Assembly: GCA_021323395.1 (NCBI GenBank) | Contig: JAJONL010000020.1 | Location: 30,635 to 94,634, forward strand | Direction of reading: 5' to 3' | DNA length: 64,000 nucleotides | Source of the DNA: Nitrospira sp. | GTDB lineage: Bacteria; Nitrospirota; Nitrospiria; Nitrospirales; Nitrospiraceae | The notes under the pieces: model-generated | Told to the model about the DNA's origin: nothing | The model's database searches: none | Seen by the model: only the letters and a program-made list of their open reading frames with translations | Shown: positions 37,033 through 48,222 of the stretch, piece by piece | Numbering within the stretch: position 1 is the first letter of the stretch | Layout: every line of letters begins with the position of its first letter | Position numbers and translations under genes: made by a program

Positions 37033-38811
37033 CTAGGCGGTAAGAATCGTGTCTTTGTCTTCGTTAGATCCCGTACTGGGAGCCCCGGCCATCCTTCTCT
37101 TCAGCTCAGGCGGATCTTCGAGAATCATTTCATGATTGCATCCGCCCGCTGGAATCATCGGATAACAGTTCTCATAAGGGTATGTCGGCACATCCACAAC
37201 CACCGGCTTGTCCGTGGCAATGGCTTCCTTCAACACCGCATCGAGATCGGTCACCTTGTTCGCCCGCAGACCCACAGCCCCGTAGGCTTCGGCCAGCTTA
37301 ACGAAATCCGGCGTGGTGTCGAGATAGCTGGAAGCGTACCGTCCTTCATAAAATAGGTCCTGCCATTGGCGAACCATCCCATGGAACCGATTGTTCAGGA
37401 TGATCACCTTCACCGGCAGCTTGGATACGACCGCAGTGGCCATTTCCTGCATGTTCATTTGCACACTGCCGTCACCGGCCACGCAGAGCACCAGCCGATT
37501 TCTAAAGGCGGCCTGTGCCCCCATGGCAGCGGGAAACCCGAATCCCATGGTGCCCAACCCCCCTGAGGTCAACCAGCGATTCGGCTTGGCAAGCTTGAAA
37601 TACTGCGCCGTCCACATTTGGTGTTGGCCGACATCCGTGGAGATAATGGGATCCCGATCCTTCGTCAGTTCATAGAGGCGTTTGACAACATGTTGCGGCT
37701 TGATGGCGCCCTCGGGCTCCTGCTGATAGGCCAATGGGTGGGCCTGTTGCCACTCTCGGATTTGATCCCACCAGGGTTTGCGAAGCTCTCGCTGGTCTCC
37801 GTTGACGGTAGCCTTGAGGATTTGATTCAACTCTCGCAAGACTGACTTGCAGTCGCCCACGATCGGAATATCCACATTGATGTTCTTCCGAATAGAAGTC
37901 GGATCGATGTCGATATGAATCACCTTCGCATAAGGACAGAACTCCGACACCTTGCCCGTCACACGGTCGTCGAACCGCGCGCCGACCGCAATCACGAGAT
38001 CGGAATAATGCACTGCCATGTTGGCGCAGTAGGTGCCGTGCATTCCCATCATGCCCATTGACTGGGTATGCTCCCCGGGGAACGCTCCTAATCCCATCAA
38101 GGTCATATCCACAGGAATTTGCGTCATCTCCGCCAATTCCAGCAGTTCCTTGGAAGCCCCTGAAAACACTACGCCGCCGCCGACGTACAAAATCGGCTTT
38201 TTGGCCTTCATAATGGCTTCGGCGGCCTGCTTAATCTGCCACTTGTTGCCTTCGTAGGTCGGGTTGTAGCCACGGATGGCGACGGAGCTGGGATAAGTAA
38301 ACTCGGCTTTGGCCATGGAGACATCTTTGGGAATGTCCACGAGGACCGGCCCTGGTCGCCCTGTGGTGGCAATATAAAAAGCCTCTTTGATCGTCGTTGC
38401 GAGATCGTTCACATCCTTCACGAGAAAGTTGTATTTCGTACAGGGTCGACTGAGGCCTATATTGTCGGCTTCCTGAAACGCATCGTTGCCGATCAAACTC
38501 GTGGAGACCTGTCCGCTGAAACACACCAGAGGCACCGAATCCATATAGGCATCGGCCAAGGCGGTGATCACATTGGTCATTCCGGGTCCGGAGGTTACCA
38601 AGCAGACACCGGCCTTGCCTGTGGCCTTGGCATAACCTTCGGCCATGTGGCCGGCGCCTTGCTCATGTCGGGTCAGAACCACTTCGATGTCTGTTTGCTG
38701 ATGAAGCATGTCGAAGATCTTCAGCACGACTCCGCCCGGCAAGGCAAAAATCGTCTTCACACCTTCGCGTTTTAAACATTCGATCAGGATTTCTGATCCG
38801 GTGAGCTTCAT
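37033..38811 (-). CDS. ilvB: Acetolactate synthase, large (catalytic) subunit
   Basis: Thiamine-diphosphate enzyme of 592 aa that condenses pyruvate to acetolactate. The activating glutamate lies in TRHEQGAGHMAEGYA, and the cofactor-binding motif starts GDGSVQMNMQEM and ends NNRFHGMV. A short hairpin, CCTTCGC/GCGAAGG, lies just before the ribosome site GGGGAGG and may influence translation. First gene of the long branched-chain run; expected promoter at 38939-38968. Confidence 0.96.
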   Translation of the reverse strand: MKLTGSEILIECLKREGVKTIFALPGGVVLKIFDMLHQQTDIEVVLTRHEQGAGHMAEGYAKATGKAGVCLVTSGPGMTNVITALADAYMDSVPLVCFSGQVSTSLIGNDAFQEADNIGLSRPCTKYNFLVKDVNDLATTIKEAFYIATTGRPGPVLVDIPKDVSMAKAEFTYPSSVAIRGYNPTYEGNKWQIKQAAEAIMKAKKPILYVGGGVVFSGASKELLELAEMTQIPVDMTLMGLGAFPGEHTQSMGMMGMHGTYCANMAVHYSDLVIAVGARFDDRVTGKVSEFCPYAKVIHIDIDPTSIRKNINVDIPIVGDCKSVLRELNQILKATVNGDQRELRKPWWDQIREWQQAHPLAYQQEPEGAIKPQHVVKRLYELTKDRDPIISTDVGQHQMWTAQYFKLAKPNRWLTSGGLGTMGFGFPAAMGAQAAFRNRLVLCVAGDGSVQMNMQEMATAVVSKLPVKVIILNNRFHGMVRQWQDLFYEGRYASSYLDTTPDFVKLAEAYGAVGLRANKVTDLDAVLKEAIATDKPVVVDVPTYPYENCYPMIPAGGCNHEMILEDPPELKRRMAGAPSTGSNEDKDTILTA

Positions 38812-38938
38812 ACCAACCTCCCCTTCGCCATCCTAGCGAAGGACTCTATATCTCAATGGAGAACAATCCTCTTCCTGCATCACACACGAGATACAGGTTG
38901 ATACTTTCTTACTGAAAAAACAATGGGTAAGATGGCGG

Positions 38939-38968
38939 ATCGTATCACCAGGTCTCCAGTGAGGTCAA
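38939..38968 (-). promoter_or_regulatory. Candidate sigma-70 promoter of ilvB
   Basis: On the - strand TTGACC and TACGAT are separated by 18 bases, about 120 bases before the ilvB start. No T-box or peptide attenuator was recognised in this leader. Confidence 0.5.
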
Positions 38969-39059
38969 GAGAGCGGATACGACAACTTCCTTCCGCGAGG
39001 CTGTTTCACATTCAAGCCGTATGATATAGCAAACCCACGATTCACTCACTGTGGAACCT

Positions 39060-39365
39060 ATGATTCCACTTCGCGTCACGATCGTCTCCCGCCATGATTG
39101 TCACCTCTGCCGGGTGGTCTATCGCGTCGCCGAGCAGCTGCAACAGGAACTCTCGTTCGACCTCGCAACGGTAGACGTTGACGGCGATCTAGGCACGGTG
39201 ACCCGTTACGGCAATCGCGTGCCGGTGGTCCTCATCGATGAGAAAGAAATTCTTTCCGGCAAGATCACCGGGGGAGCGCTACGCAAGGCGATTAAAAAAG
39301 CGCGTTGGAGAAACCCTATAAGCCGGATTCTGTCCCGCGTGAAACTTGCGCTCACGCGAGGGTGA
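39060..39365 (+). CDS. Glutaredoxin-like thiol protein
   Basis: About 101 aa with a thioredoxin-like fold. The N-terminal strand VTIVSRHDCHLC carries a CHLC (CxxC) redox motif; NRVPVVLIDEKEI supplies the cis-proline. Resembles the DUF836/glutaredoxin-like family. The last 18 codons lie opposite the 3' end of RNase P RNA. The ATG at 39060 is preferred over the GTG at 39051. Role: unspecified thiol-disulfide exchange. Confidence 0.8.
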   Translation: MIPLRVTIVSRHDCHLCRVVYRVAEQLQQELSFDLATVDVDGDLGTVTRYGNRVPVVLIDEKEILSGKITGGALRKAIKKARWRNPISRILSRVKLALTRG

Positions 39366-39735
39366 TCATTTCTCTGGGACTCGAGTTACCTCGAGCCTCA
39401 AGCAACCTACCCGAGGACCTCGGCCGGGCCGGCCTTTCTGCCGGGCTCTTGCGAGCCGCGCAGGCGTCCCCCTATTTGGTCTTGCTCCGGACGACGCTTA
39501 CCGTGCCGTTGATGTCGCCATCACCGCGGTGGGCTCTTACCCCACCGTTTCACCCTTACCTGAGCCGGTGTCATGAACCAAAGTCCAACACACTGGCCAT
39601 CGGCGGTCTCTTCTCTGTGGTGCTGGTGTCGGATCGCTCCGCCTGGACGTTATCCAGCGTCCTTGCCCTTGGAGTCCGGACTTTCCTCCCATCGAGCGAA
39701 CTCGACGAGCGATCACCCGTGTCCCCCCAGCGCGC
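39312..39735 (-). ncRNA. rnpB: RNase P RNA (bacterial class A-like)
   Basis: Catalytic RNA that removes tRNA 5' leaders. On the - strand the 5' conserved region is GAGGAAAGTCCGGACTCC (39688-39671). The 3' universal region ends with ACAGAATCCGGCTTATAGG (about 39332-39314). Both match the core of bacterial P RNA. The 5' end is set from the promoter; the 3' end is approximate. ORF-track entries within it are spurious. Confidence 0.94.
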
Positions 39736-39741
39736 AGCGAC

Positions 39742-39770
39742 ACTATAAGTGTAGGGGCAGAAGTATTCAA
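39742..39770 (-). promoter_or_regulatory. Sigma-70 promoter of rnpB
   Basis: On the - strand TTGAAT and TATAGT are 17 bases apart, placing the RNA start near 39735, immediately before the RNase P RNA core. Confidence 0.65.
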
Positions 39771-39877
39771 GACGCCTTCACAGGCCACTTCGACATGTCG
39801 CTAATGCTCAGGTGAGACCTTTGAGGTCTATCAAGGTGTTGCTGAGACAAGCTCTTCAACGAAGAGCCACGTGACTG

Positions 39878-40768
39878 TTATCGGAGAAGAGGGAGCTCTC
39901 CGTTGGGAGCTGGTGGTTTCGACTCGTAGATCGGCATGGCTTCGGCCATCCACTCTTCAAGTTGCTGGATTCTAGTTTCATGGTTCGGATGGGTCGACAT
40001 GAATTCCGACGGCTCTTTCCCTCCGGACAGTTCGCCCATGCGTGTCCAGAGTCGAATGGATTCGCGAGGGTCATACCCAGCCTCAGCCGCGAGTAAGACC
40101 CCGACATAATCGGCTTCCGATTCGTGCTTCCGACTGAAGGGCAGCAAGACCCCCACTTGGGTTCCGACTCCTAAAGCGGCCATTCCAGCTTGCGAAAGAA
40201 CGGGATTTGCTCCGCTCACCCCGAGTGCCACACCGATCACTTGGAGTGTAGTCTGGGCCAGGGTGTTTTGGCTCATCCGTTCCCCGCCGTGCCGCGCCAG
40301 CGCATGTACGACTTCGTGGCCCATGACGGCGGCGAGACCCGCTTCCGTCTTGGCGACCGGGAAAATGCCGGTATACACGGCAATCTTTCCGCCCGGCAGG
40401 GCAAAGGCGTTCATCGTTTTGTCGTCCTTGATCACGGTCACTTCCCATTCAAATTGATTGGCGATCTCGCTGTACTTAGAATGCTTCGCGGCCTCAATCA
40501 CCCGGGCTGCCACTCGCTTCACCGGATCAATCTCCCTCGGATCGGTCGACGGCTTCAGCTTCGGATCGTTCTGCACGTGGGAATAGGCCTGTACCCCCAT
40601 CTGCATTTCCTGGGACATCGGCACCATCATGAGCTGCCAGCGTCCTGTGTACGGGTTGGTTTGACAACCCGTCGCCGTCATCACCAGGACCATGACACTC
40701 ATAATCATCCAAATAAGAGAAGGCGTCCTGGTTATACTTGTCGTGGCATCATGCGGTAGGGTCCCCAT
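39878..40768 (-). CDS. M48-family metalloprotease lipoprotein
   Basis: Periplasmic zinc protease of 296 aa resembling BepA/LoiP-type quality-control enzymes. The signal peptide ends in lipobox ATGC (about residue 34). The zinc motif is MGHEVVHALARHG, and the third ligand lies in HESEADYVGV. The C-terminus has MSTHPNHETRIQQLEEW, as in YcaL/BepA relatives. The start has GGAGG upstream. Likely clears misassembled outer-membrane proteins. Confidence 0.92.
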   Translation of the reverse strand: MGTLPHDATTSITRTPSLIWMIMSVMVLVMTATGCQTNPYTGRWQLMMVPMSQEMQMGVQAYSHVQNDPKLKPSTDPREIDPVKRVAARVIEAAKHSKYSEIANQFEWEVTVIKDDKTMNAFALPGGKIAVYTGIFPVAKTEAGLAAVMGHEVVHALARHGGERMSQNTLAQTTLQVIGVALGVSGANPVLSQAGMAALGVGTQVGVLLPFSRKHESEADYVGVLLAAEAGYDPRESIRLWTRMGELSGGKEPSEFMSTHPNHETRIQQLEEWMAEAMPIYESKPPAPNGELPLLR

Positions 40769-40784
40769 CCTAAGCCTCCGTAAA

Positions 40785-40813
40785 TTGACCGATTTTTAAA
40801 GCTCTGCTAGATT
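40785..40813 (+). promoter_or_regulatory. Sigma-70 promoter of the RNase HIII gene
   Basis: TTGACC and TAGATT are separated by 17 bases, about 35 bases before the GTG start. Confidence 0.6.
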
Positions 40814-40854
40814 ACCGCGCCGTTAGGCCAGTTTGCACCTAGGAGTTTCACCGA

Positions 40855-41514
40855 GTGCCGACCCCCCCGGACTTTTCAGCGCTCAGCCGCATAGGAATCG
40901 ACGAATCCGGAAAGGGAGACTATTTCGGCCCACTCGTCATCGCTGCCGTGTTTGTGACGCCGATGACGCAGCAAGATCTGCTTCTCCTGCAGGTTCGGGA
41001 TAGTAAGAAGATTTCCGACGGACGAATTGTTGAAATCGCGCCAGATATCCGCCTCGTCTGTCCCCACAGTGTCGTAGCCATCGGGCCCCAGCGATACAAT
41101 GAGTTGTATGCCACGATCAAGAACTTGAACCGTCTGCTGGCATGGGGCCATGCCCGGGCACTTGAGAATCTGCTTCAGCAGGTCGATTGCGATCTCGCCA
41201 TCTCAGACCAGTTCGGCGATGAACGGTTGATCCTCAATGCGCTTCAGGAAAAGGGCAAGCAGATTCGATTGGTTCAGCGGACAAAGGCCGAAGCCGATGT
41301 GGCCGTGGCTGCTGCCTCGATCCTGGCCCGCGCAGAATTTCTTCAACGCCTACAGAGACTCTCTCTGGAAATGAGCATGACTTTGCCGAAAGGAGCCTCA
41401 CCAGCCGTGGAGCTCGCGGGAAGAATGGTGATCAGGAAATATGGGCAGGATCGATTACGTGCGGTCGCGAAACTGCATTTCAAAACAACGAAGCAGATCT
41501 TGGATAAACCCTAG
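40855..41514 (+). CDS. rnhC: RNase HIII-like ribonuclease (N-terminal domain absent)
   Basis: Cleaves RNA in RNA/DNA hybrids. The start of the catalytic domain, IGIDESGKGDYFGPLVIAAV, is typical of RNase HIII rather than RNase HII. Other motifs are RDSKKISD, AISDQFGDE and KAEADVAVAAASILAR. At 219 aa it lacks the approximately 80-residue TBP-like substrate-binding domain of standard RNase HIII. GTG start. Its end overlaps the convergent zinc-ribbon gene by four bases. Confidence 0.88.
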   Translation: MPTPPDFSALSRIGIDESGKGDYFGPLVIAAVFVTPMTQQDLLLLQVRDSKKISDGRIVEIAPDIRLVCPHSVVAIGPQRYNELYATIKNLNRLLAWGHARALENLLQQVDCDLAISDQFGDERLILNALQEKGKQIRLVQRTKAEADVAVAAASILARAEFLQRLQRLSLEMSMTLPKGASPAVELAGRMVIRKYGQDRLRAVAKLHFKTTKQILDKP

Positions 41515-42287
41515 ACGGATTCGCCGACTTCGAAGTTTTGGGCTTGCTCATGATCCACAGGCCCCTTCACTTCACTGGCTGGCTCCCCTTCCCAATACAG
41601 GATCCTGTAGCAATAGGGACAGGTATGGACGTCTTCCCCGCGCTTGACCTGAGATACCAGCTGCGGCGGTAAGTGGAGTCGGCATCCCAAGCAAATGCCG
41701 TCCTTGATGAGTGCCAGCGCCTGATCTTTCCTTGTCGCTTTCAGCTTGTTATACCGAGCCAGGAGAGCCTTCTCCACCTGCCCGGACAATTGCTTCTGAT
41801 TCACCTCCAAGTCGGCCAGCTCCGCTGCCAGAATGCGATCCTTCTCGTCCAGCGTCGCCTTCTCCCTCGTGAACAGAGCTTCCGACTCTTGTAGACTTGC
41901 CTGCGCATCGGTGATGGTCCGCTGAGTTTGCTCGATCCGCTCCATCGCCAGCAGGATTTTCTCCTCGATTTCGCCCTTTTTCTTGTTAGCCAGCTCCACT
42001 TCAAAGAGATGGGCTTGGTATTCCTGATTGGTCTTAAGTTGGGCGGCACGATCTTTCATCTTGCCGATACGATCTTCGTGCGCCTCAAGGTCCTTTTCGT
42101 GACTGCGGCGCTCCTTGATCAGCGCGTCAGTTGAAGCCGAGGTCTCCTGCAACAATCGCTTCGCCTCGCGGAGAGGCGCTTCGTGTATTTCAAGCCGTGC
42201 TGGTATTTTTCGTCGCTGTTCTTTGAGTTCGACGATGCGGAGATCGATTTTCTGCAATTCAATGAGAGGGGAGAGCTGTTGGTTCAA
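41511..42287 (-). CDS. Coiled-coil protein with C-terminal zinc ribbon (DUF164/CT398-like)
   Basis: About 258 aa from a TTG at 42287 preceded by AAGGAG; the longer track start runs towards the tRNA. Residues 1-180 are a helical hairpin with long coiled coils (LIELQKIDLRIVELKEQRRK). The C-terminal zinc ribbon has CLGCRLHLP and CPYCYRILYW. Members of this family bind other proteins or nucleic acids; no exact role is known. Confidence 0.82.
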   Translation of the reverse strand: MNQQLSPLIELQKIDLRIVELKEQRRKIPARLEIHEAPLREAKRLLQETSASTDALIKERRSHEKDLEAHEDRIGKMKDRAAQLKTNQEYQAHLFEVELANKKKGEIEEKILLAMERIEQTQRTITDAQASLQESEALFTREKATLDEKDRILAAELADLEVNQKQLSGQVEKALLARYNKLKATRKDQALALIKDGICLGCRLHLPPQLVSQVKRGEDVHTCPYCYRILYWEGEPASEVKGPVDHEQAQNFEVGESV

Positions 42288-42363
42288 CGGGCTCCTTCTA
42301 AGCGGCACGTGGGCATCGGCACACGATGCCTCTCGCGCCGGCATCTTCATGAGGCACTCAGGC

Positions 42364-42440
42364 TGGTGGGCCCACTAGGACTTGAACCTAGGACCAGCTG
42401 ATTATGAGTCAGCCGCTCTAACCACCTGAGCTATGGGCCC
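42364..42440 (-). tRNA. tRNA with CAU anticodon (elongator Met or Ile2)
   Basis: On the - strand it starts GGGCCCATAGCTCAGGTGG and folds as a cloverleaf with a seven-base acceptor stem closed by TGGGCCC. The anticodon loop is CTCATAA, and CCA is encoded. CAU can be elongator methionine or, with lysidine, isoleucine for AUA; the sequence alone does not decide, though the GGGCCC acceptor resembles some Ile2 tRNAs. Confidence 0.92.
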
Positions 42441-42515
42441 AGCTGCGAGCCATGGATTGCTCTCGGGGCTACTCTCGGACTTCGTTATGGCACCGGTTGT
42501 GGCAACCGATCACAA

Positions 42516-42550
42516 CGCACGCATCGGCTCTTCCGAGTACGATGCGTGCG
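42516..42550. terminator. Hairpin between rpoD and the CAU tRNA
   Basis: CGCACGCATC and GATGCGTGCG pair over 10 bases with a further CGG/CCG inside. It follows rpoD, but on that strand there is no T-run, so termination is uncertain; it may instead set the mRNA 3' end. Confidence 0.45.
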
Positions 42551-42602
42551 GCTAATTTTAGGCCGCCGGTCAGGCAGAGTCAAACAGCGCCGATTCAATA
42601 GC

Positions 42603-44408
<1,806 letters not shown>

Positions 44409-44410
44409 AC

Positions 44411-46276
44411 CTACTCCTTCACCGCAGACGTCAGCGCAACCGGCATGACGCCGGCTTTCCGAATCCGCATCTCGTTAATCTGTCTGTTCAGGCGATGTAC
44501 ATCATCCTCTCGCCGCTCACGTTCTGCCGCTTTCAATTCCTGAATCAGGACGCCCAAGCATCGCTCGCGGCCTCTGCGCTCGAGCATCTCCAAACATCCC
44601 GCAATGTGCGCCGGGACATCATCATAGTGCTGCTCCGACATCGACAATTCCGTCACCAGCGGGCCACATTCCTGATCATTGATCAGTTCGTCTAATAGAC
44701 CCTGCACGGACAGCCGCCCGTCCGCTCCGATGTGGCGCATAGCACTGGTAATAAGCCGACTGTAGGCCGGTGACGAAAAGGCCTCAGGCGACAGTTTGTG
44801 AAGATCTGAAGGGGACAAACTCCCTTGCACCAACAGATGTGCCAAATCGCGCTCTTCAGGATTGGCCTTTGGTTTCGGCGGAACGGCCTGGCTCGATGTC
44901 TGCGGACGGACGGAGCTCCGTCGGTGATCCTCCGACGCGAGTGCCGGGTAACGATCAATCAAGCGCTGTTGACTGAGCCCCAACCGTTCCGCCACGAGCC
45001 GAATCCGTTCCTCCCGCTCGATGGGATGGGCACTTTTCTGAAGAATGCGCAATACAGCGTCCACCGCTCGGATACGATCTTCGATGGTGCCCGACTCAGC
45101 CGTTCGCAAGCTATGCTCCACGGCGAAATCCAGCAGGCTTGGCGCCGCTTGATGCAGCGCCGTAAATCCTTCGGCTCCATATTGTCGGACGTACGTGTCG
45201 GGATCTTCTCCCTGCGGCAGCGAGACCACCTTCACACTGAGGCCGCTATTGACAAACAAATCAAGCGTCCGTAGCGCAGCTCGGACTCCGGCTTGGTCGG
45301 GGTCGAACAGCAGCACGACATTCGAGGCGAACCTCCTGATTATCGTGATGTGCTCGGCCGTCAAGGCCGTCCCCAAAGTTGCGGCCACCTGACAAATGCC
45401 GGCTTGGTGCAACGCGACGGCGTCGAAGTATCCCTCGACGATGATCAAGGTCTGGTGCTGTCCAGCCGCTTCGCGGGCTGCATCCATCGCGAACAGGGTC
45501 TGCCCCTTCTTAAACAATGGGGTCTCAGGAGAATTCAAATACTTCGGCGTCCCCTCCCCAAGAATCCGCCCGCCGAAGGCGACGACCCGCTTGCGCAGGT
45601 CTTGGATCGGAAACATCACCCGGGAACGAAACCGATCGTAGTGCCCCGCCGAAGCGCCTCTCTGCTGTCCACTTGGATCTCGCGGAATGGATAGACCTGC
45701 TACGACCAGATCTGCCGGCGCGAAGCCTTCTTTCAACATGGCTTTGGTGAGACCATCCCACTCGGGCGGGGCATATCCCAATTGGAACTGCCGCGTCGTA
45801 TCGGATTGGATGCCTCGCCCTTCGAGGTAGGCTCGTGCATCAACCCCTGCCGTGTCTTCCATCAACATGCGCTGATAGTAAGCCCCGGCCGCCGCATTGA
45901 GCTGCTCCAGGCGGGCCAACTGAGCACGTTGGTGGCCGGCGGGGTAACCACCAGTCGATTCAGGCACCTCTACCCCTGCTTTGCGCCCCAGGTCCCGCAC
46001 AATTTCAGGGAAAGCAGCCCCCGTCAACTTCATGAGAAATGTATAGACATTGCCACCTGCTCCGCACCCAAAGCAGTGGAAGATCTGCCGCGATGAACTG
46101 ACCGTGAAGGAAGGAGATTTTTCCTGATGGAACGGACACAAGCCCTTCAGATTCTGGCCGGTCCTCGTCAACGTCACATGCTGGCCGACAATCTCCGCGA
46201 TGTCTACCCGATCCCTGATTTGATTGATAACGTCGTCCGAGATCAGGCCTTGGCCCACGGTGGTCCTCGCTTGCAC
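44411..46276 (-). CDS. dnaG: DNA primase
   Basis: Synthesises RNA primers for replication; 621 aa. The N-terminal CHC2-type zinc finger is [12 protein letters not shown] and CFGCGAGG. The TOPRIM core shows [16 protein letters not shown] and LLFDPDQAG. The C-terminal helicase-binding domain is present (residues 480-621). Adjacent to rpoD. Confidence 0.96.
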   Translation of the reverse strand: MQARTTVGQGLISDDVINQIRDRVDIAEIVGQHVTLTRTGQNLKGLCPFHQEKSPSFTVSSSRQIFHCFGCGAGGNVYTFLMKLTGAAFPEIVRDLGRKAGVEVPESTGGYPAGHQRAQLARLEQLNAAAGAYYQRMLMEDTAGVDARAYLEGRGIQSDTTRQFQLGYAPPEWDGLTKAMLKEGFAPADLVVAGLSIPRDPSGQQRGASAGHYDRFRSRVMFPIQDLRKRVVAFGGRILGEGTPKYLNSPETPLFKKGQTLFAMDAAREAAGQHQTLIIVEGYFDAVALHQAGICQVAATLGTALTAEHITIIRRFASNVVLLFDPDQAGVRAALRTLDLFVNSGLSVKVVSLPQGEDPDTYVRQYGAEGFTALHQAAPSLLDFAVEHSLRTAESGTIEDRIRAVDAVLRILQKSAHPIEREERIRLVAERLGLSQQRLIDRYPALASEDHRRSSVRPQTSSQAVPPKPKANPEERDLAHLLVQGSLSPSDLHKLSPEAFSSPAYSRLITSAMRHIGADGRLSVQGLLDELINDQECGPLVTELSMSEQHYDDVPAHIAGCLEMLERRGRERCLGVLIQELKAAERERREDDVHRLNRQINEMRIRKAGVMPVALTSAVKE

Positions 46277-46391
46277 ACGTAGGAAACCGACCGCCAGGCA
46301 GGCTTGGTCGGAATGCCTTTGATGCGATTGAAAGTTGACCGTTTAGCCTAACAAACGGATCACACGAGTGTCAATCGATGAGCCTGCTGCG

Positions 46392-46736
46392 CTATCCCGG
46401 AGGCCAGGCCATATGCCTTCCCCCAAGCACATGAAAATGGAGATGGGCTACGGTCTGTCCGCCATCCACTCCTGTATTGGTCACAATTCGATAGCCTGAT
46501 TCGGTGAGATTCTTTAATCGCGCTACCTTCGAACAGGTCACCAATAGATGTCCCAGTAACATCTGGTCTTCAACTTTGCAATCCTGGACGGACACCAGAT
46601 GACGCTGAGGGATGACCAATATATGCACGGGCGCCTGGGCATTAATGTCTTCGAATGCCATGGCCACTTCATCCTGATACACGATTTCTGCAGGAATAGC
46701 GCCGGCGACGATACGGCAAAAAATGCACGCGCTCAT
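46392..46736 (-). CDS. HIT-family nucleotide hydrolase (HinT-like)
   Basis: Protein of 114 aa with the N-terminal CIFCRIVAGAIPAE typical of HinT and the catalytic motif AHLHFHVLGG, which contains the histidine triad. Expected to hydrolyse AMP conjugates such as AMP-lysine. It is the last gene of the his run, a common place for hinT. Confidence 0.93.
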   Translation of the reverse strand: MSACIFCRIVAGAIPAEIVYQDEVAMAFEDINAQAPVHILVIPQRHLVSVQDCKVEDQMLLGHLLVTCSKVARLKNLTESGYRIVTNTGVDGGQTVAHLHFHVLGGRHMAWPPG

Positions 46737-46743
46737 GTTAGAT

Positions 46744-47433
46744 TTAGACTCCCTCTACCGGCTGCCGCAAACCCGGCTTGCCGAAACGCTTGCCCAGTTC
46801 CCGATAAATTTCCTGCAACGGGATATCGTGATACCCCAGCACCATGAGTGTGTGAAAAAACAGGTCCGCGACCTCGTAGATGATTTCTTCGCGCTTGCCG
46901 CCTTTCGAGGCAAGGAGAACTTCCCCTGCTTCCTCGGCCACTTTTTTGAGAATTTTGTCGTGACCGCCCTTAAAGAGCGTGGTGGTGTAGGAACCTGGCT
47001 GAGGCTGATCTCTCCGCCGGCCAATGATGCAAAGCACGCCCTCCAAGATTCCCCCCCAGGCCTCTTGCGTCCTGACGTCACCTGCGAAGCCCTGATCGTC
47101 GAGTCGTGAAAAAAAACAGGCCCGCTCGCCGGTATGACAGGTGGGCCCAGCCGGCTCGGCCTTGACCAGAATCGTATCGCGGTCACAATCGACAAAGAGA
47201 TCCTTGACCCGCAGGTAGTGCCCGGAGGTCTCACCCTTCTCCCATAATTTCTGACGCGCGCGGCTCCAAAAGTGGACGGAGCGCGTCTGAAGAGTTTTCA
47301 TGATGGCGTCCTGATTCATATAACCCACCATCAAGACCGTCCCGTCGAGCCAATCCTGGATCACGGCCGGAATCAAGCCTCGCCCATCAAATGTTAGGCT
47401 TCGACTGTCCTTCGACATCGCGTCCGGTTCCAT
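46744..47433 (-). CDS. hisI: Bifunctional phosphoribosyl-AMP cyclohydrolase / phosphoribosyl-ATP diphosphatase
   Basis: Catalyses two histidine steps; 229 aa. The N-terminal half (residues 15-120) is HisI: VGYMNQDAIMKTL, FWSRARQKLWEKGETSG and TCHTGERACF (metal-binding Cys/His). The C-terminal half (130-225) is HisE: GGHDKILKKVAEEAGEVLLA and EVADLFFHTLMVL. Starts immediately after hisF. Confidence 0.95.
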   Translation of the reverse strand: MEPDAMSKDSRSLTFDGRGLIPAVIQDWLDGTVLMVGYMNQDAIMKTLQTRSVHFWSRARQKLWEKGETSGHYLRVKDLFVDCDRDTILVKAEPAGPTCHTGERACFFSRLDDQGFAGDVRTQEAWGGILEGVLCIIGRRRDQPQPGSYTTTLFKGGHDKILKKVAEEAGEVLLASKGGKREEIIYEVADLFFHTLMVLGYHDIPLQEIYRELGKRFGKPGLRQPVEGV

Positions 47434-48201
47434 CTAGGCCGGCCCCAACCGAACCGGCACGCCCCGTTCATGCAAATAGGTCTTCGCCTGTTGAATCGTA
47501 TGGGTCCGAAAGTGGAAGATCGAGGCGGCCAGCACGGCGTCCGCCCTGCCTGTCACCAAGCCATCGTACAAATGCTCCAACGTGCCCACACCGCCGGAGG
47601 CAATCACCGGAATCTTCACACATCGCGACACCGCCGCAGTCAAAGCCAGATCGTATCCATTTTGGCGGCCATCCTGATCCATGCTGGTCAGGAGGATCTC
47701 CCCGGCCCCATATGCTTCCATGCGTTGTGCCCAATCAACCGGGTCAAGGCCGGTCGGCTTACGGCCACCGTGCGTAAACACCCCCCAATGTTCGGCTTCC
47801 GATCGTTTAGCATCGATCGCAACCACGATGCATTGCGTGCCGAATCGCTGCGCAGCCTCGCGGACAAACTCCGGCTGCTGCACCGCGGTGGTATTGATGC
47901 TGACTTTGTCGGCGCCGGCATTGAGCAGAGTTCGAATGTCCTCCCTCGTCCGCACGCCGCCGCCGACCGTCAGCGGCATGAAAACCCGGGATGCGGTCTG
48001 CTCCACGACTTCAAGGATGGTCTTGCGGTTTTCGTGCGACGCCGTGATGTCCAGAAAACACAACTCATCGGCGCCCTCATGATCATAGACGGTGGCCACT
48101 TCCACCGGATCGCCGGCATCGCGCAAGTGGACGAAACTCACGCCCTTGACGACTCGGCCGTCTTTGACGTCCAAACAGGGAATGATGCGTTTGGTCAACA
48201 T
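47434..48201 (-). CDS. hisF: Imidazole glycerol phosphate synthase, cyclase subunit
   Basis: TIM-barrel cyclase of 255 aa that uses ammonia from HisH. Key aspartates are in [14 protein letters not shown] (start) and [14 protein letters not shown]; the phosphate-binding loop is [12 protein letters not shown]. Works with hisH, two genes upstream. Confidence 0.96.
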   Translation of the reverse strand: MLTKRIIPCLDVKDGRVVKGVSFVHLRDAGDPVEVATVYDHEGADELCFLDITASHENRKTILEVVEQTASRVFMPLTVGGGVRTREDIRTLLNAGADKVSINTTAVQQPEFVREAAQRFGTQCIVVAIDAKRSEAEHWGVFTHGGRKPTGLDPVDWAQRMEAYGAGEILLTSMDQDGRQNGYDLALTAAVSRCVKIPVIASGGVGTLEHLYDGLVTGRADAVLAASIFHFRTHTIQQAKTYLHERGVPVRLGPA

Positions 48202-48222
48202 GGGCGTCCTGACGGCTTGTCC

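Noticed and set aside
38812-39050. T-box or leader-peptide attenuator before ilvB
   Set aside because: No T-box core, terminator or run of Ile/Val/Leu codons was found in this leader.
39305-39815. ORFs on both strands between 39305 and 39815
   Set aside because: They lie over RNase P RNA or its promoter and have no protein family signal.
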